A stretch of DNA of 64,000 nt from Paenibacillus sp. URB8-2 (GCF_013393385.1 NZ_AP023239.1:1922001-1986000), one strand, 5' to 3'; shown: positions 18,601 through 27,850, counted from the first letter of the stretch. A program made the numbers and translations. Notes: generated from the letters alone by a model not told the origin.

Positions 18601-21600
18601 TCCCTTGAACAAGCGCAAAGAGACGGAGATTCCGTCCTGGCGGTTCTGAGGGCGAGTGAAATCAACAATGACGGCCATTCCATCGGTGTAATGGCCCCAA
18701 ACCCTGACGGGCAGAGGGAGTTGATCGAGTCCCTCTATGTGCGCAGCGGGCTGAATCCGGCGGATATTCAGTATGTGGAGGCCCATGGAACGGGTACGAA
18801 GATCGGCGACCCAAGCGAAGTCAGAGCGCTGGATAAAGCGTTCAAGAGCTGGGGGCTTGCAAGGCAGTCGATTGCCATTGGTTCGGTAAAATCCAATATC
18901 GGACACCTTTTGGGCGCGGCGGGAATCGCCAGCTTTATCAAAATCGTCATGGCCTTGCGGAACAAAACGATGCCGCCGCAGATGAATGTCGTTAAGCCGA
19001 ATCCAATGCTGAAATTTGAGCAGACTCCCTTCTATCTGCTCTCGGAAGCCAGCGAATGGAAAGTAGCGGATGGAGCGGCCAGACGTGCGGCCATTAACTC
19101 TTTCGGCTTTGGCGGGACCAACAGCCATATGGTTGTAGAAGAGGCGCCGCAGGGCCACACGATAAGCGGGGAAGCGTATCCGGAGCGGCCGAAGCATGTC
19201 ATCGGGCTGTCGGCTCATACGTCTTCCGCGCTGGAGCAGAAGAAAGCGGATCTTGCGGCCTTTCTCGAACAATCCGGGGAGTATTCACTCGCCGAGATTT
19301 GCTATACGGAAAATGTTGCGCGTACGGCGCTGCCGCACCGTTTCCATGCTGTAGCGGATTCGGCCCAGGACCTTATCGGCAAATTGAAACTCAGTTCACC
19401 GGAATCCACCCCAGCCTTTATTTCGCCGAAGATTGCGTTGATGTTTACCGGACAAGGTTCGCAATACGCGGGGATGGGCAGAGCTTTATACGACCAACTT
19501 CCCGCTTTCCGTAAAATTGTGGACGATTGCTCCGAAGCCTTTTATCCGTATCTGCAGTTGAAGCTGACCGATTTACTCTACGGTGCGGAGGCCGATAACC
19601 AAGTTCTTGCACAGACAAACATCACCCAACCGGCCGTCTTCACGATGGACTATGCCTTTGGCAGGCTGCTGCTGGATTCCGGCATCCGGCCCGCTTACCT
19701 TCTCGGTCACAGCATCGGCGAATGGGCTGCCGCTTGTCTCGCGGGCGTCGTTAACCTTGCGGATGCGGCAAGATTGGTAGCCGTAAGAGGCAAATTAATG
19801 AGCGAGCTGCCGGCGGCGGGAGCCATGGCCGCCGTATTTACTTCAAGCAGCAAGCTTGATGCCTTGATGCAATCCTTTGAAGGTTCCTTGTGGGTCGCCG
19901 GATACAACGTCACGCATCAGGTTGTGTCCGGAACGGCGGAGGCGGTGGAAGCATTTGTGACCGCGCTGCAGACGCAAGGAATCGGAGCTAAGAGACTCAA
20001 CGTTTCCCAAGCCTTTCACACGCCGCTGATGCAGCCGATGCTGGAAGCGTTCAAGAAAGAACTGGAAGCCACGGTGTTCCACGCTCCGCAGATTCCGGTC
20101 ATTTCCAATGTGACTGCTGAAGTCATTCAGGAGCCGCCCACGGCGCAGTATTGGATGCAGCATATTCTGGATGCCGTGAAGTTTGAGCAAAGCATAACTT
20201 ACGCGATTGACCAGGAGGTTACGGTTCTGGTCGAATGCGGCCCGGACGCTATTCTTGCCGGGATGGCCGGAGGCTTGCAGTACGCAAGCAAACCGCAGGC
20301 CCTCCATACCCTTAGCCGTAAGAAGGATAATTGGGAGACCTGGCTCGGCATGCTTGGTCAATTATTTTCTCTTGGAGTGAACATCAATTGGACCGCGGTA
20401 GAGCCCGATCATGCCTATCGCAAAGCGGCTCTGCCGGTCTATCCCTTTGAGCGTAAAACGTTCAAGCCAGACTTTGGAACTGGGTCGGATTCGGCTTATG
20501 CCGTGAATGGCAGCGGTTTGTTCCATGAATGGCAGTGGAAGCCTGAGGCTCTTGTTGACAACACCCTTATAAATGAGGGGGCTGTGCTCGTATGGAACGG
20601 CAACCTTGAGATTGGCGGGGAACTGGAGCGCTCATTGGACGCTGAACGAAATCCGGTCTTCTATGTAGCCTCCGGCGATAAGTTCCACTACGATGGTAAG
20701 CGCAGCTTTACTATACGGCCGGACCATGCGGAGGATTATACGGATTTACTGGAACAGATGCCAGGCAAGCTATCGGCTGTTATTCATTTATCCCATTATC
20801 TGCAGGAAGAGCTTCAGACTGAAAATCTGCTGAATGACATCAGCATGAATGAAAACTTCTACAGTCTGCTTCACTTTGGACAAGCCATGGTCCGCCATGG
20901 GCTGAGCCAGGGGCATCTTGTAATTGTTACGGATAAAGCTTATAAACTGCCGGAAGATGCAGGCGGGGGCAACCCGAATCAGGCGGCAGCCGCCACACTG
21001 AGCCAGGTCATCGATTCTGAAAATGACGGAATCCAGGTTACAGTGATCGATATGAACAAGGAAGAATATCCATCAGACCGGGATTTTGCCAAAGCATTGA
21101 AGATTGCAATGAAGCAGAAGGCCGATGAGGAGTCGATCACGGTCATACGTGGCGGAGTGCGTTATGTCCGCACCTTGGAGAAAATGCCCGTGCCGGCAGT
21201 CGGAAAAAGCGTTGAACTTCACGATGGGGAAACGTACCTGATCACCGGAGGAACTGGGCTCGTGGGAGGCCAAATTGCTCTGGCGCTTGCGCGGCAAGCA
21301 CGGATAAATGTGGTTCTTACGGGCAGAAAACAGCTTCCGCCCGATCATCTTCTCCTGCCGAAACTGGAAGAGCTGGGCGCTCAGGTTATGTATGCGGCCG
21401 CAGATGTTACGGATCAGGCCCAAATGGAGGATCTGCTGCGCAAGATTCACGCCGCCTACGGCCCCCTGCATGGAGTAATTCATGCCGCAGGGCAACTGGA
21501 GTACACGCCTCATAAGCTTTTAAACCGAAGTGTAAGCGATATTGACAACGTCCTGGCTCCCAAATGGAAGGGGACCATTATTACGGATCTCGTAACCCGT

Positions 21601-24600
21601 TCGGAGCCGCTGCGATTCTTCGCGTCCCTGTCTTCCGTTTCGGCCACCCGCAAAGCATGGGCCTCGGGTCTTGGAGACTATGCAGCCGCCAACGCATTCT
21701 TAAATGGCTACAGCTCCTACCGGACAAAGGGGCAGGCGCCGGGGCGTTCCTTGTCGATCAACTTCTCGCTCTGGTCAGATACGGGGGCGGGAACGGAGTT
21801 TGGAGATCTTCTTCAGCTGACGCTTAGAGCACAAGGGATGAAGCCGCTTGTTCATTCCGCCGCCGCCGATGCTTTCCTGAGAGCCTTGGGAACCGACCGG
21901 CCTGATGTCATTCATATACTGGACCTGGTAAAGAGCGATGAGAAGAAGGAGCGCTCCACCGCGCTAAAAGCAGAGCAGCAGCCCGCCGCTGTCGATTCTG
22001 GCGCCCGTTCGCCGGTTTATCGTACTGCGAAAGAAGTGCGGGATATTGTGTACCGGACGATTGCCGAGCAGCTTCAAGTTCCTGTCCGCCATCTGGAGGC
22101 GGGCAAGAACTTCATGGAACTTGGGCTCGATTCGCTTGGGGCGGTCCAGGTTGTTTCCAAGCTCGGCGGCATATTTAATACCGAACTGTACCCGACGCTT
22201 ATTTTTGAATATCAGACACCGGAAGAATTGTCCGCACATATCGAAGAGCTGCTAACAGCGGACCCAGTGAAAATGACTGCTCACGAAGAGAATAAGAAAC
22301 CTGAAGAAAGCAGGAAGGATGAAAAACTGCAGGATATCGCCATTATTGGGATCGGTCTGCGCATACCTGGAGCAAACAATCAGGAGGAGTATTGGGAGCT
22401 GCTGCATAACGGCAGAAGCGCCATCCGCCCCGTTGCTCCCGGAAGATGGTCTAATCATGAGCATGTGAACACCGATGCAAATGTGCTTCATACGACCTAC
22501 ATGAGCCGGGGGGGCTTTATCGATGCTCCTTACGACTTTGATCCGTTGTTCTTTGGAATGTCGCCGAAAGAAGCGGAGGCTACCGATCCCCAGCAGAGGA
22601 TCTTTCTGCAGATTGCCTGGGAGGCCTTGCAGCAAGCGGGGTATGGAGGGAAATACCGCACCCGCAAAATCGGCGTGTTCGCAGGCTGCGAGCAGAACAC
22701 CTACATGGAGCATTTCGCCAATTACCGTTCCTATATGCTGATTAAAAACCGTCTGGCGGACAGCCCCGCCTTCAACCGGATGAACCCTGAAGAACGGCAA
22801 GAAATTCTCGCCGGTATTTCCGGGGTGCTGGAGCCGGCCCGCCTCGTTCCGGATACGGTCGCCGGAAATGGCCTGAATGAGGTGGCGGCGCGGGTAAGCC
22901 ACTGCTTGAATTTGACGGGGCCGAGTCTGATCGTAAATTCCGCCTGCTCCTCTTCCCTGGTAGCCATTCACATGGCCTGCGAAAGTCTGCGCACCGGGGA
23001 GTCGGAAATGGCCATTGCGGGCGGCGTGAACCTGAATTTAAGCCCGACGCCGTTCGTCTCCCTCAGCCGGGTGACCGCGCTGTCGCCGACCGGGGTCTGC
23101 TATCCGTTTGACGAAAGAGCAAACGGAATGGTCCTGGGTGAAGGGGCGGGAGCCATACTGCTGAAGCCGCTTGAAGCCGCGCTGAGAGACGGCGATTGCA
23201 TCCACGCGGTGATCAAAGGCTCGGCCATTAACAACGACGGCCGCTCCCAGGGAATTACGGCGCCAAGGCCGCAAGGCCAAGCCGAAGTTATCAGAGAAGC
23301 GTTCCGGCGGTCGGGAATTCATCCCGAAACCATTTCTTATGTCGAAACGCACGGCACAGCCACGCCGCTTGGCGACCCCATTGAAGTTGAGGGGATGACC
23401 CAGGCGTTCAGCACCTTTACGAACAAGACGCAGTTTTGCGGAATTGGTTCGGTCAAATCGTCCGTTGGGCACATGCTTTCAGCCGCCGGGGTAACCAGTC
23501 TGATTAAGGTGGCCCTTGCGCTCAAACATCAAACCCTGCCGCATACGCTGAATTATGACCAGCCGAATCCGAATATTGATTTTGAGCATTCCCCGTTCTA
23601 TGTGGTCGATAAATATCCAAGACCCTGGAAGGCGGAAGGAAGCGCTCCGCTCAGGGCAAGCGTCAATGCCTTCGGATTCGGAGGAACCAACGCCCATGTT
23701 ATTTTGGAACAAGCGCCGCAAATTTCGGATACGCCTTCCCCGGCGGACAACGGGCCGCATCTGCTGCTGCTTACGGGCAGAAATGAACAAGGCATCAGAG
23801 CAGTTGCCGGAAACCTCAGAGCGCATCTGGAGAAGCAAGCGGAGGTTAGCGTAGCTTCAGTATGCTGCACAATGAATCTTTCACAGAAAGAAATGTCCGT
23901 CAAAGCTGCGGCCGTCATTAAATCCAAAGAGCATTTGACCAGCATTCTTTCTGCGGTTGAAAATGGCGAGTCTTTTGCGGAAATTAGCAGAGGGCGTTCT
24001 AATCCAAGCCGAACTGCAGCGGTCCATCTCATGCTGGACGGTAAAATAACCGTGAGCGGCAGCGAACTGGATGTGCTCTGCTCGCGGTTCCCAGGCTTTG
24101 ACTCTGCCTACCGGCAGGCGAAACAAGAAATAAAGGATGGCGGGGAGAAGCTTGAGTCTTTTGCTCTTCACTATGCGGCTTCAAAACTGCTGCTCGATTT
24201 AGGGATTCGTCCCGCCGGAATCTTTGCCGAGGGAACAGGCATACTCGCGGCACTCGTTCTCACAGGCCAAGTTTCGCTGCGGCAAGCCGCATTATTCATT
24301 CAGGACGAAAGCGGGGAGCCCGTTTATACAACAACCGATGCCCAAGAATTTTTAAAATGCCCGGTGGTAACTCCTTCAGGCGTAATCTACCGCAGCCACA
24401 ACCGCGAGCTCTGGCCTTTCGTCAAGAACGCTACCCGGGATAAATTAGAGGAACAAGATTTTACGGAAGCCTTGGGTGCGGGCGAAGCGCTGCTTTATTA
24501 CGGAAGCGATCTTCGCTCTGTTAATCTGCCGGTCAGTCACCAAGAAACATTCCAGACCATAAGCCTCTCCCTGGATTTGGACGCCGTGGAGAACCTTTTG

Positions 24601-24780
24601 CAGGGTATGGGCAAGCTGTATGTTCTTGGAGTTCCATTTGATCCGTCAGGACTTTTTAATCCCCATGAGAAAAAGGTTCTCTTGCCGACCTATCCGTTCG
24701 CTAATGAGACCTATAAGGTTTCATATGAACAAGAGGAAGAACCGGCCATTAAGACAGGGCTTCGAAAAATAGAGGTATAA
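15658..24780 (+). CDS. Hybrid PKS protein: FAAL-ACP-KS-AT-KR-ACP-KS-degenerate AT
   Basis: The start is GTG 15658 (AAGGAGGAA about eight bases upstream, overlapping the MFS stop), giving 3040 residues. Domains: fatty acyl-AMP ligase 1-600 (SSGSTNIPKG near 190); ACP with S643; KS1 707-1165 (C908, HGTG, NIGHLLGAAG); AT1 1260-1550 (GHSIG with S1352, AFH motif as in malonyl-type ATs); KR 1855-2050 (TGGTGLVGG, S1993, Y2008); ACP with S2159; KS2 2226-2680 (C2430, HGTA, SVGHMLSAAG); then 2700-3020, which aligns with an AT but reads AEGTG (2857-2861) where GHSxG belongs, so the catalytic Ser is Gly. There is no DH, ER, final ACP or thioesterase. It would load a fatty acid, extend it once and leave a beta-hydroxyacyl chain for KS2. 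Confidence 0.92.
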   Translation: MSRFKRKSKENLSILKGKSITGKFAELGNLANALVQVTGNPDRGITFIQNDNSEFFLSYQALLDGATRRLGGLQEQGFKPGQYALILLEDSKEFILTFWACILGGVIPVPASYPASSKVINTSLSKLLAIWEVLERPRILSDRSLLEARAEMETTLGIGGLEILEAHSLDQAQQDGVLMLADAHSPALIQFSSGSTNIPKGTILTHDNLLTNLEAIISSMGMTDEDRSLGWMPYHHDMGLIGFHLSTLVCGIKQFNMTPMKFVKRPTLWLDMIDKHRITFSGCPNFGLRLVYSRVKEEQLGSWDLSSLRLLFNGAEPISVKTMRKFMDKFAKSGFNKNAMFPVYGMAEACLAVSFPILGEEPQVHSLNRELLAGESRAEAIDENDKRATLMADEGYPVNGMEIRIVEEETSAVVPEGTVGEIQIRGRNVTSGYINNPEVTAKSFQDGWLKTGDTGFILNGRLTVSGRIKDIIFVNGQNFFAHDIEAVIEELDEVEPGKIAVCGWHDEEEGKEKVGLFSTLRLQEKDVEPVYSRILRHINETIGIPVDYVSFIRSIPKTTSGKVQRFQLVGSFKKGEFKDKTYPGSYFAAEAKPLEPERTPGGEAASASGAFAEKIRNIWASVLHKPVETIPYDEPFLSLGGTSLKAMQILGALEDELSMELTHDLLIKCRTVREMDEYLAAWVNSNGRPSEERKEPSVSNGVKSGGGDIAVIAMACRFPGASSPEEFWNNLAQGVQSIGEVPGSHWNIDDYYSPTPEFGKTYCRTGGFLDNPYGFDAGLFGISEEEAAVMDPQQRMVLELTYELIERAGYSRQQMSGKKVGLFVGAGGNSYFEYHLNTLNRMKLQSFDSFAVLSSEQQERILEEWRWKLGYTGDHSNLLVDNIVNMIPARTSQEFNFKGPSMAVDTACSSSLVTLHLAADSIRRGECESAIAGGVSLLLTPTSYQYFSNAGALSPSGRSSVFDADADGFVPGEGGGLVMLKSLEQAQRDGDSVLAVLRASEINNDGHSIGVMAPNPDGQRELIESLYVRSGLNPADIQYVEAHGTGTKIGDPSEVRALDKAFKSWGLARQSIAIGSVKSNIGHLLGAAGIASFIKIVMALRNKTMPPQMNVVKPNPMLKFEQTPFYLLSEASEWKVADGAARRAAINSFGFGGTNSHMVVEEAPQGHTISGEAYPERPKHVIGLSAHTSSALEQKKADLAAFLEQSGEYSLAEICYTENVARTALPHRFHAVADSAQDLIGKLKLSSPESTPAFISPKIALMFTGQGSQYAGMGRALYDQLPAFRKIVDDCSEAFYPYLQLKLTDLLYGAEADNQVLAQTNITQPAVFTMDYAFGRLLLDSGIRPAYLLGHSIGEWAAACLAGVVNLADAARLVAVRGKLMSELPAAGAMAAVFTSSSKLDALMQSFEGSLWVAGYNVTHQVVSGTAEAVEAFVTALQTQGIGAKRLNVSQAFHTPLMQPMLEAFKKELEATVFHAPQIPVISNVTAEVIQEPPTAQYWMQHILDAVKFEQSITYAIDQEVTVLVECGPDAILAGMAGGLQYASKPQALHTLSRKKDNWETWLGMLGQLFSLGVNINWTAVEPDHAYRKAALPVYPFERKTFKPDFGTGSDSAYAVNGSGLFHEWQWKPEALVDNTLINEGAVLVWNGNLEIGGELERSLDAERNPVFYVASGDKFHYDGKRSFTIRPDHAEDYTDLLEQMPGKLSAVIHLSHYLQEELQTENLLNDISMNENFYSLLHFGQAMVRHGLSQGHLVIVTDKAYKLPEDAGGGNPNQAAAATLSQVIDSENDGIQVTVIDMNKEEYPSDRDFAKALKIAMKQKADEESITVIRGGVRYVRTLEKMPVPAVGKSVELHDGETYLITGGTGLVGGQIALALARQARINVVLTGRKQLPPDHLLLPKLEELGAQVMYAAADVTDQAQMEDLLRKIHAAYGPLHGVIHAAGQLEYTPHKLLNRSVSDIDNVLAPKWKGTIITDLVTRSEPLRFFASLSSVSATRKAWASGLGDYAAANAFLNGYSSYRTKGQAPGRSLSINFSLWSDTGAGTEFGDLLQLTLRAQGMKPLVHSAAADAFLRALGTDRPDVIHILDLVKSDEKKERSTALKAEQQPAAVDSGARSPVYRTAKEVRDIVYRTIAEQLQVPVRHLEAGKNFMELGLDSLGAVQVVSKLGGIFNTELYPTLIFEYQTPEELSAHIEELLTADPVKMTAHEENKKPEESRKDEKLQDIAIIGIGLRIPGANNQEEYWELLHNGRSAIRPVAPGRWSNHEHVNTDANVLHTTYMSRGGFIDAPYDFDPLFFGMSPKEAEATDPQQRIFLQIAWEALQQAGYGGKYRTRKIGVFAGCEQNTYMEHFANYRSYMLIKNRLADSPAFNRMNPEERQEILAGISGVLEPARLVPDTVAGNGLNEVAARVSHCLNLTGPSLIVNSACSSSLVAIHMACESLRTGESEMAIAGGVNLNLSPTPFVSLSRVTALSPTGVCYPFDERANGMVLGEGAGAILLKPLEAALRDGDCIHAVIKGSAINNDGRSQGITAPRPQGQAEVIREAFRRSGIHPETISYVETHGTATPLGDPIEVEGMTQAFSTFTNKTQFCGIGSVKSSVGHMLSAAGVTSLIKVALALKHQTLPHTLNYDQPNPNIDFEHSPFYVVDKYPRPWKAEGSAPLRASVNAFGFGGTNAHVILEQAPQISDTPSPADNGPHLLLLTGRNEQGIRAVAGNLRAHLEKQAEVSVASVCCTMNLSQKEMSVKAAAVIKSKEHLTSILSAVENGESFAEISRGRSNPSRTAAVHLMLDGKITVSGSELDVLCSRFPGFDSAYRQAKQEIKDGGEKLESFALHYAASKLLLDLGIRPAGIFAEGTGILAALVLTGQVSLRQAALFIQDESGEPVYTTTDAQEFLKCPVVTPSGVIYRSHNRELWPFVKNATRDKLEEQDFTEALGAGEALLYYGSDLRSVNLPVSHQETFQTISLSLDLDAVENLLQGMGKLYVLGVPFDPSGLFNPHEKKVLLPTYPFANETYKVSYEQEEEPAIKTGLRKIEV

Positions 24781-25983
24781 ATGGAGAGAGGCATGAGCAA
24801 GGGCTACAAAATTACGAAGATCACTATCCTATCTGTCGTTGTTCTGCTCGCCGTGCTGGCCGTGACCTTGTTCACAGCCAGCGGTGCGCAGAAGAAGGCC
24901 AAGTATCTCGATCCTTGGAAACGGGATTATTTCGAACAGTTTGAGGACCCGCGATTGCAGGTCATAGCTCATGGATTATTGGCCGCGAACAGCCACAACC
25001 TTCAGCCATGGAAGATCCGCCTGGATCAACAGAACCCGCTGCTATTGTACCTTTACACCGACAACGAACGGCTCGCGCTGGAATCGGACTCTTTAGCCCG
25101 GCAAACGTTGGTTTCACAAGGCACCTTTTTGGAATATATGCGAGTAGCCGGCGAGCAGTTGGGGTATCCAGCCGAGATCGTCCTGTTTCCGGATGGGGAG
25201 TACGATGAACAACATTTAAGCGAGAGTATGGAACGGAAGCCGGTGGCGAAGATTACGCTGTCCAAGGCGAGCCCGCAAAATAATCCGCTCTATGAATTCA
25301 TGTTCTTGCCGGATACGAACAGAATGGCCTATCAGCCGGATGAAATAACGTCCGCTCAAATCCGAAAGCTGAACAAAACCAACACGGATCAAGACTTGAT
25401 CTTATCTATCCTGAACGATAAAGCGGATATCGAAAAGTTCGGAGCCTACGGTGTGGAGGGCACGGAGATCGAAACCGGTCTGCGGCGGATGAACGACGAG
25501 TCGGCCCGGATTTTCCGTTCCAATGAATATCAGAAAAATAAATACCGTTATGGATTTTCATTTGAAGGGCAGGGAACGACGGGATGGAAAAAGCATCTGC
25601 TGCAAGGGTTAATCACGATCATTCCATTTCTTAACAATGAGGAAGCATCGACCAAGCTCGCAGTCGAAGCGGCCCAAACCGCAGCCGGCCATACTCCTTC
25701 GTATGCCTTGATCCTTAGCAAGGATAACAGCCGGACCAGCCAGGTTAAGGCGGGAATGTTGTACAGCAGGCTCATACTTACCGCGCATGAGGAAGGACTC
25801 GTGATGCAGCCGCTCAGCCAAGTATTGCAGGAATATCCTGAAATGCATGAGGCTTACGGCAAAATTCACCGGGAATATGCAGCGGCGGGTGAAACGATCC
25901 AGTTCCTGATCCGTTTAGGCAGACCGACACAAGATACACCGCTCAGCATGAGGCGGGAGGCAGTGGATTTGATTTCGGAATAA
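24781..25983 (+). CDS. Membrane-anchored Acg-like nitroreductase-fold protein
   Basis: The 400 residues start with one membrane segment (about 17-35), then a domain resembling the Acg family of FMN-binding nitroreductase-like proteins: AANSHNLQPWKI near 60, and SRTSQVKAGMLYSRLILTA with MQPLSQ in the last third. In Mycobacterium, Acg is thought to bind flavin without classical nitroreductase activity. The gene begins directly after the PKS stop, so it belongs to the operon. The ATG at 24793 has an equally good ribosome site (GGAG six bases upstream). It could tailor the product by a redox step at the membrane, or have a sequestering role. Neither can be decided from sequence. Confidence 0.75.
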   Translation: MERGMSKGYKITKITILSVVVLLAVLAVTLFTASGAQKKAKYLDPWKRDYFEQFEDPRLQVIAHGLLAANSHNLQPWKIRLDQQNPLLLYLYTDNERLALESDSLARQTLVSQGTFLEYMRVAGEQLGYPAEIVLFPDGEYDEQHLSESMERKPVAKITLSKASPQNNPLYEFMFLPDTNRMAYQPDEITSAQIRKLNKTNTDQDLILSILNDKADIEKFGAYGVEGTEIETGLRRMNDESARIFRSNEYQKNKYRYGFSFEGQGTTGWKKHLLQGLITIIPFLNNEEASTKLAVEAAQTAAGHTPSYALILSKDNSRTSQVKAGMLYSRLILTAHEEGLVMQPLSQVLQEYPEMHEAYGKIHREYAAAGETIQFLIRLGRPTQDTPLSMRREAVDLISE

Positions 25984-26014
25984 GAAAGCATGCGGTTTAG
26001 ATCGATAAACGCGG

Positions 26015-26060
26015 CAGTGAGCAGGGGGATCGACACTCCTCTGTTCACTGTTCATTTTTT
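26015..26060 (+). terminator. Terminator-like hairpin before the Sfp-type gene
   Basis: CAGTGAGCAG pairs with CTGTTCACTG (one G-T pair) across a 16-base loop, followed by TTCATTTTTT. It ends the nitroreductase transcript or attenuates the phosphopantetheinyl transferase gene 30 bases further on. Confidence 0.65.
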
Positions 26061-26089
26061 ATGTTCATTGAAGGAGTGGATTGTAATCA

Positions 26090-26815
26090 ATGGTTGAGGT
26101 TTATGCGCTGCCGGTACCGCATGAGGATTGTTATCAAAAATATTTAGGATTATGCGATTATGTGTCATTCGAGAAAAGTGCACGCATCAAGCGCATGGCA
26201 AGCAAAAAAGATGCATTGCGGATTCTTTGGGCCGATTTGCTCATCCGCGTTCTGATTATGGACAAATACAAGCTGAAAAACAGAGAGATTTCGTTTATTT
26301 ACAATCCCAACGGCAAGCCTATTTTTGAAATGGATCCAAGTTTTGCATTCAATGTATCTCACTCCGGAAACTGGATTGTTGCTGCCGTTGCGGAAAAAGG
26401 ACAATGGATCGGGGTTGATATTGAAGAAATCCGGCCGATTGAACTCGACATTGCCGAACGTTTTTTCGCGCCAGCGGAGTACTGCCATTTGATTACGGAG
26501 AACAAGTCCCGTCAACTGGACTATTTCTATGATTTATGGACACTTAAAGAAAGCTATCTCAAAGCTACCGGCGCCGGACTGACGCTGCCTCTTGGTTCAT
26601 TTGCGATCCATAAGGACAGGGAATCCGATACCATTTCCATTTCCCAGACACACTCCGCGCATGCGTTCTTTTTTCGGCAATACGAGGTTGATCCTTCGTA
26701 CAAGCTGTCCGTGTGCTCCACGGAGGAATACTTTGCAGATGCTGTTAAAAGGGTTGAGTGTTCTGAGGTTTATGAACGGATAGCCGGAATGCCTGTGCAA
26801 AGCACTATTTTGTAA
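26090..26815 (+). CDS. Sfp-type 4'-phosphopantetheinyl transferase
   Basis: The 241-residue protein carries the family motifs: FNVSHSGNW near 84-92, GVDIEEI near 107-113 (Mg-binding Asp and Glu) and WTLKESYLKATGAGL near 150-164. It transfers the phosphopantetheine arm from CoA to the serine of carrier domains, here most likely S48, S158 and S741 of the NRPS protein and S643 and S2159 of the PKS protein. It is the last gene of the locus on this strand, and a dpaA gene converges on it 29 bases later. Confidence 0.93.
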   Translation: MVEVYALPVPHEDCYQKYLGLCDYVSFEKSARIKRMASKKDALRILWADLLIRVLIMDKYKLKNREISFIYNPNGKPIFEMDPSFAFNVSHSGNWIVAAVAEKGQWIGVDIEEIRPIELDIAERFFAPAEYCHLITENKSRQLDYFYDLWTLKESYLKATGAGLTLPLGSFAIHKDRESDTISISQTHSAHAFFFRQYEVDPSYKLSVCSTEEYFADAVKRVECSEVYERIAGMPVQSTIL

Positions 26816-26844
26816 TATTTATCTCATATCCCGTGAAATTTCGA

Positions 26845-27786
26845 TTATTCGTATTCAAACCTTTGTTTTTCCTGCAAAAGCAGTTTCGTGATCGTTCTGC
26901 CCAGGATGTGTCCTGCTGTTTTAGGAGCCACAATTCCTGGCAGACCCAGTGCCAATAACGCCTTAATTCCATGCTCCTCGGCAAAGTGAAAGTCTGTTCC
27001 ACCCGGACGGGAAGCCAGATCGATAATAAGAGTTTCCTTTGAAATACAGGCAATGATGTCCTGAGTGATAACCAATGAAGGAATAGTGTTGAAGATAATA
27101 TGGACGTCATTCACCTGACTTTTTAAATCCGTTGTATAGAAGGCGTTGAAGCCCATTTCCCAGGCTCTTGCATAAACTTCAGGCTTGTTGACTCCTGCTT
27201 TTACACCGGCTCCCAGCCCCTTGAGCGTTCTTGCTAGTGTCATCCCGATTCTACCCAGGCCCAATACCATGCAGGTGGAGCCGTGAATCGTAATATCCGT
27301 ATGCTGGATTGCCAACATCACAGCACCTTCGGCCGTAGGAATAGAATTGTAGATGGCTACGTCATCGCGTTCAAATAGCTCTATTAATTCTAAACCAAGA
27401 ATCTTGCATAAGTCTCTAAGATAACGATTGGCTATGCCAGTAAATACTTTGGCATGTTTGGGAATCGAGGCCAACAGATCTTCGGTTAGAATCAGCTCCT
27501 CTGACGAGAATACAGACTCTGTTTTTCCATATTCATCGGTTCCGGATACGGGGAGAATCACTGCGTCCGCTTGGCTTAAAGATTCGACGCTTAGACTAGT
27601 TTTAACAGTTCCGTCCAGTGGCAACAGATTATCAAAGCCAATGATTCGAACGTCTGCTCTCAGCTCAAGAAGCACTCGAATCACTTCCAGCTGGCGGTTA
27701 TCTCCGCCAATCAGAACAACCTTTTTACCGATTAACGACTCCACATACTCAGTCCTCTCAGCTACTTTTCCTAAGAGATTCGACAT
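26845..27786 (-). CDS. dpaA: Dipicolinate synthase subunit A (DpaA/SpoVFA)
   Basis: The 313-residue protein has an N-terminal Rossmann segment (VVLIGGDNRQLEVIR, the DpaA signature) and a second NAD-binding segment (VLGLGRIGMTLARTL), ending with a D-isomer-dehydrogenase-like part (LIIDLASRPGGTDF). With DpaB it makes dipicolinate from a tetrahydrodipicolinate pathway intermediate in the mother cell during sporulation. The ATG at 27786 fits family length. The longer frame upstream has no good ribosome site. Unusually, no dpaB follows: the gene is alone and converges on the phosphopantetheinyl transferase gene. A sigma-K-like promoter lies upstream. Confidence 0.85.
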   Translation of the reverse strand: MSNLLGKVAERTEYVESLIGKKVVLIGGDNRQLEVIRVLLELRADVRIIGFDNLLPLDGTVKTSLSVESLSQADAVILPVSGTDEYGKTESVFSSEELILTEDLLASIPKHAKVFTGIANRYLRDLCKILGLELIELFERDDVAIYNSIPTAEGAVMLAIQHTDITIHGSTCMVLGLGRIGMTLARTLKGLGAGVKAGVNKPEVYARAWEMGFNAFYTTDLKSQVNDVHIIFNTIPSLVITQDIIACISKETLIIDLASRPGGTDFHFAEEHGIKALLALGLPGIVAPKTAGHILGRTITKLLLQEKQRFEYE

Positions 27787-27850
27787 CAGAATTTTGTTTT
27801 CCTTTACCTTTCCGTTGTTATCCCCATTTGCCGAACTAGTTAAACGATTA

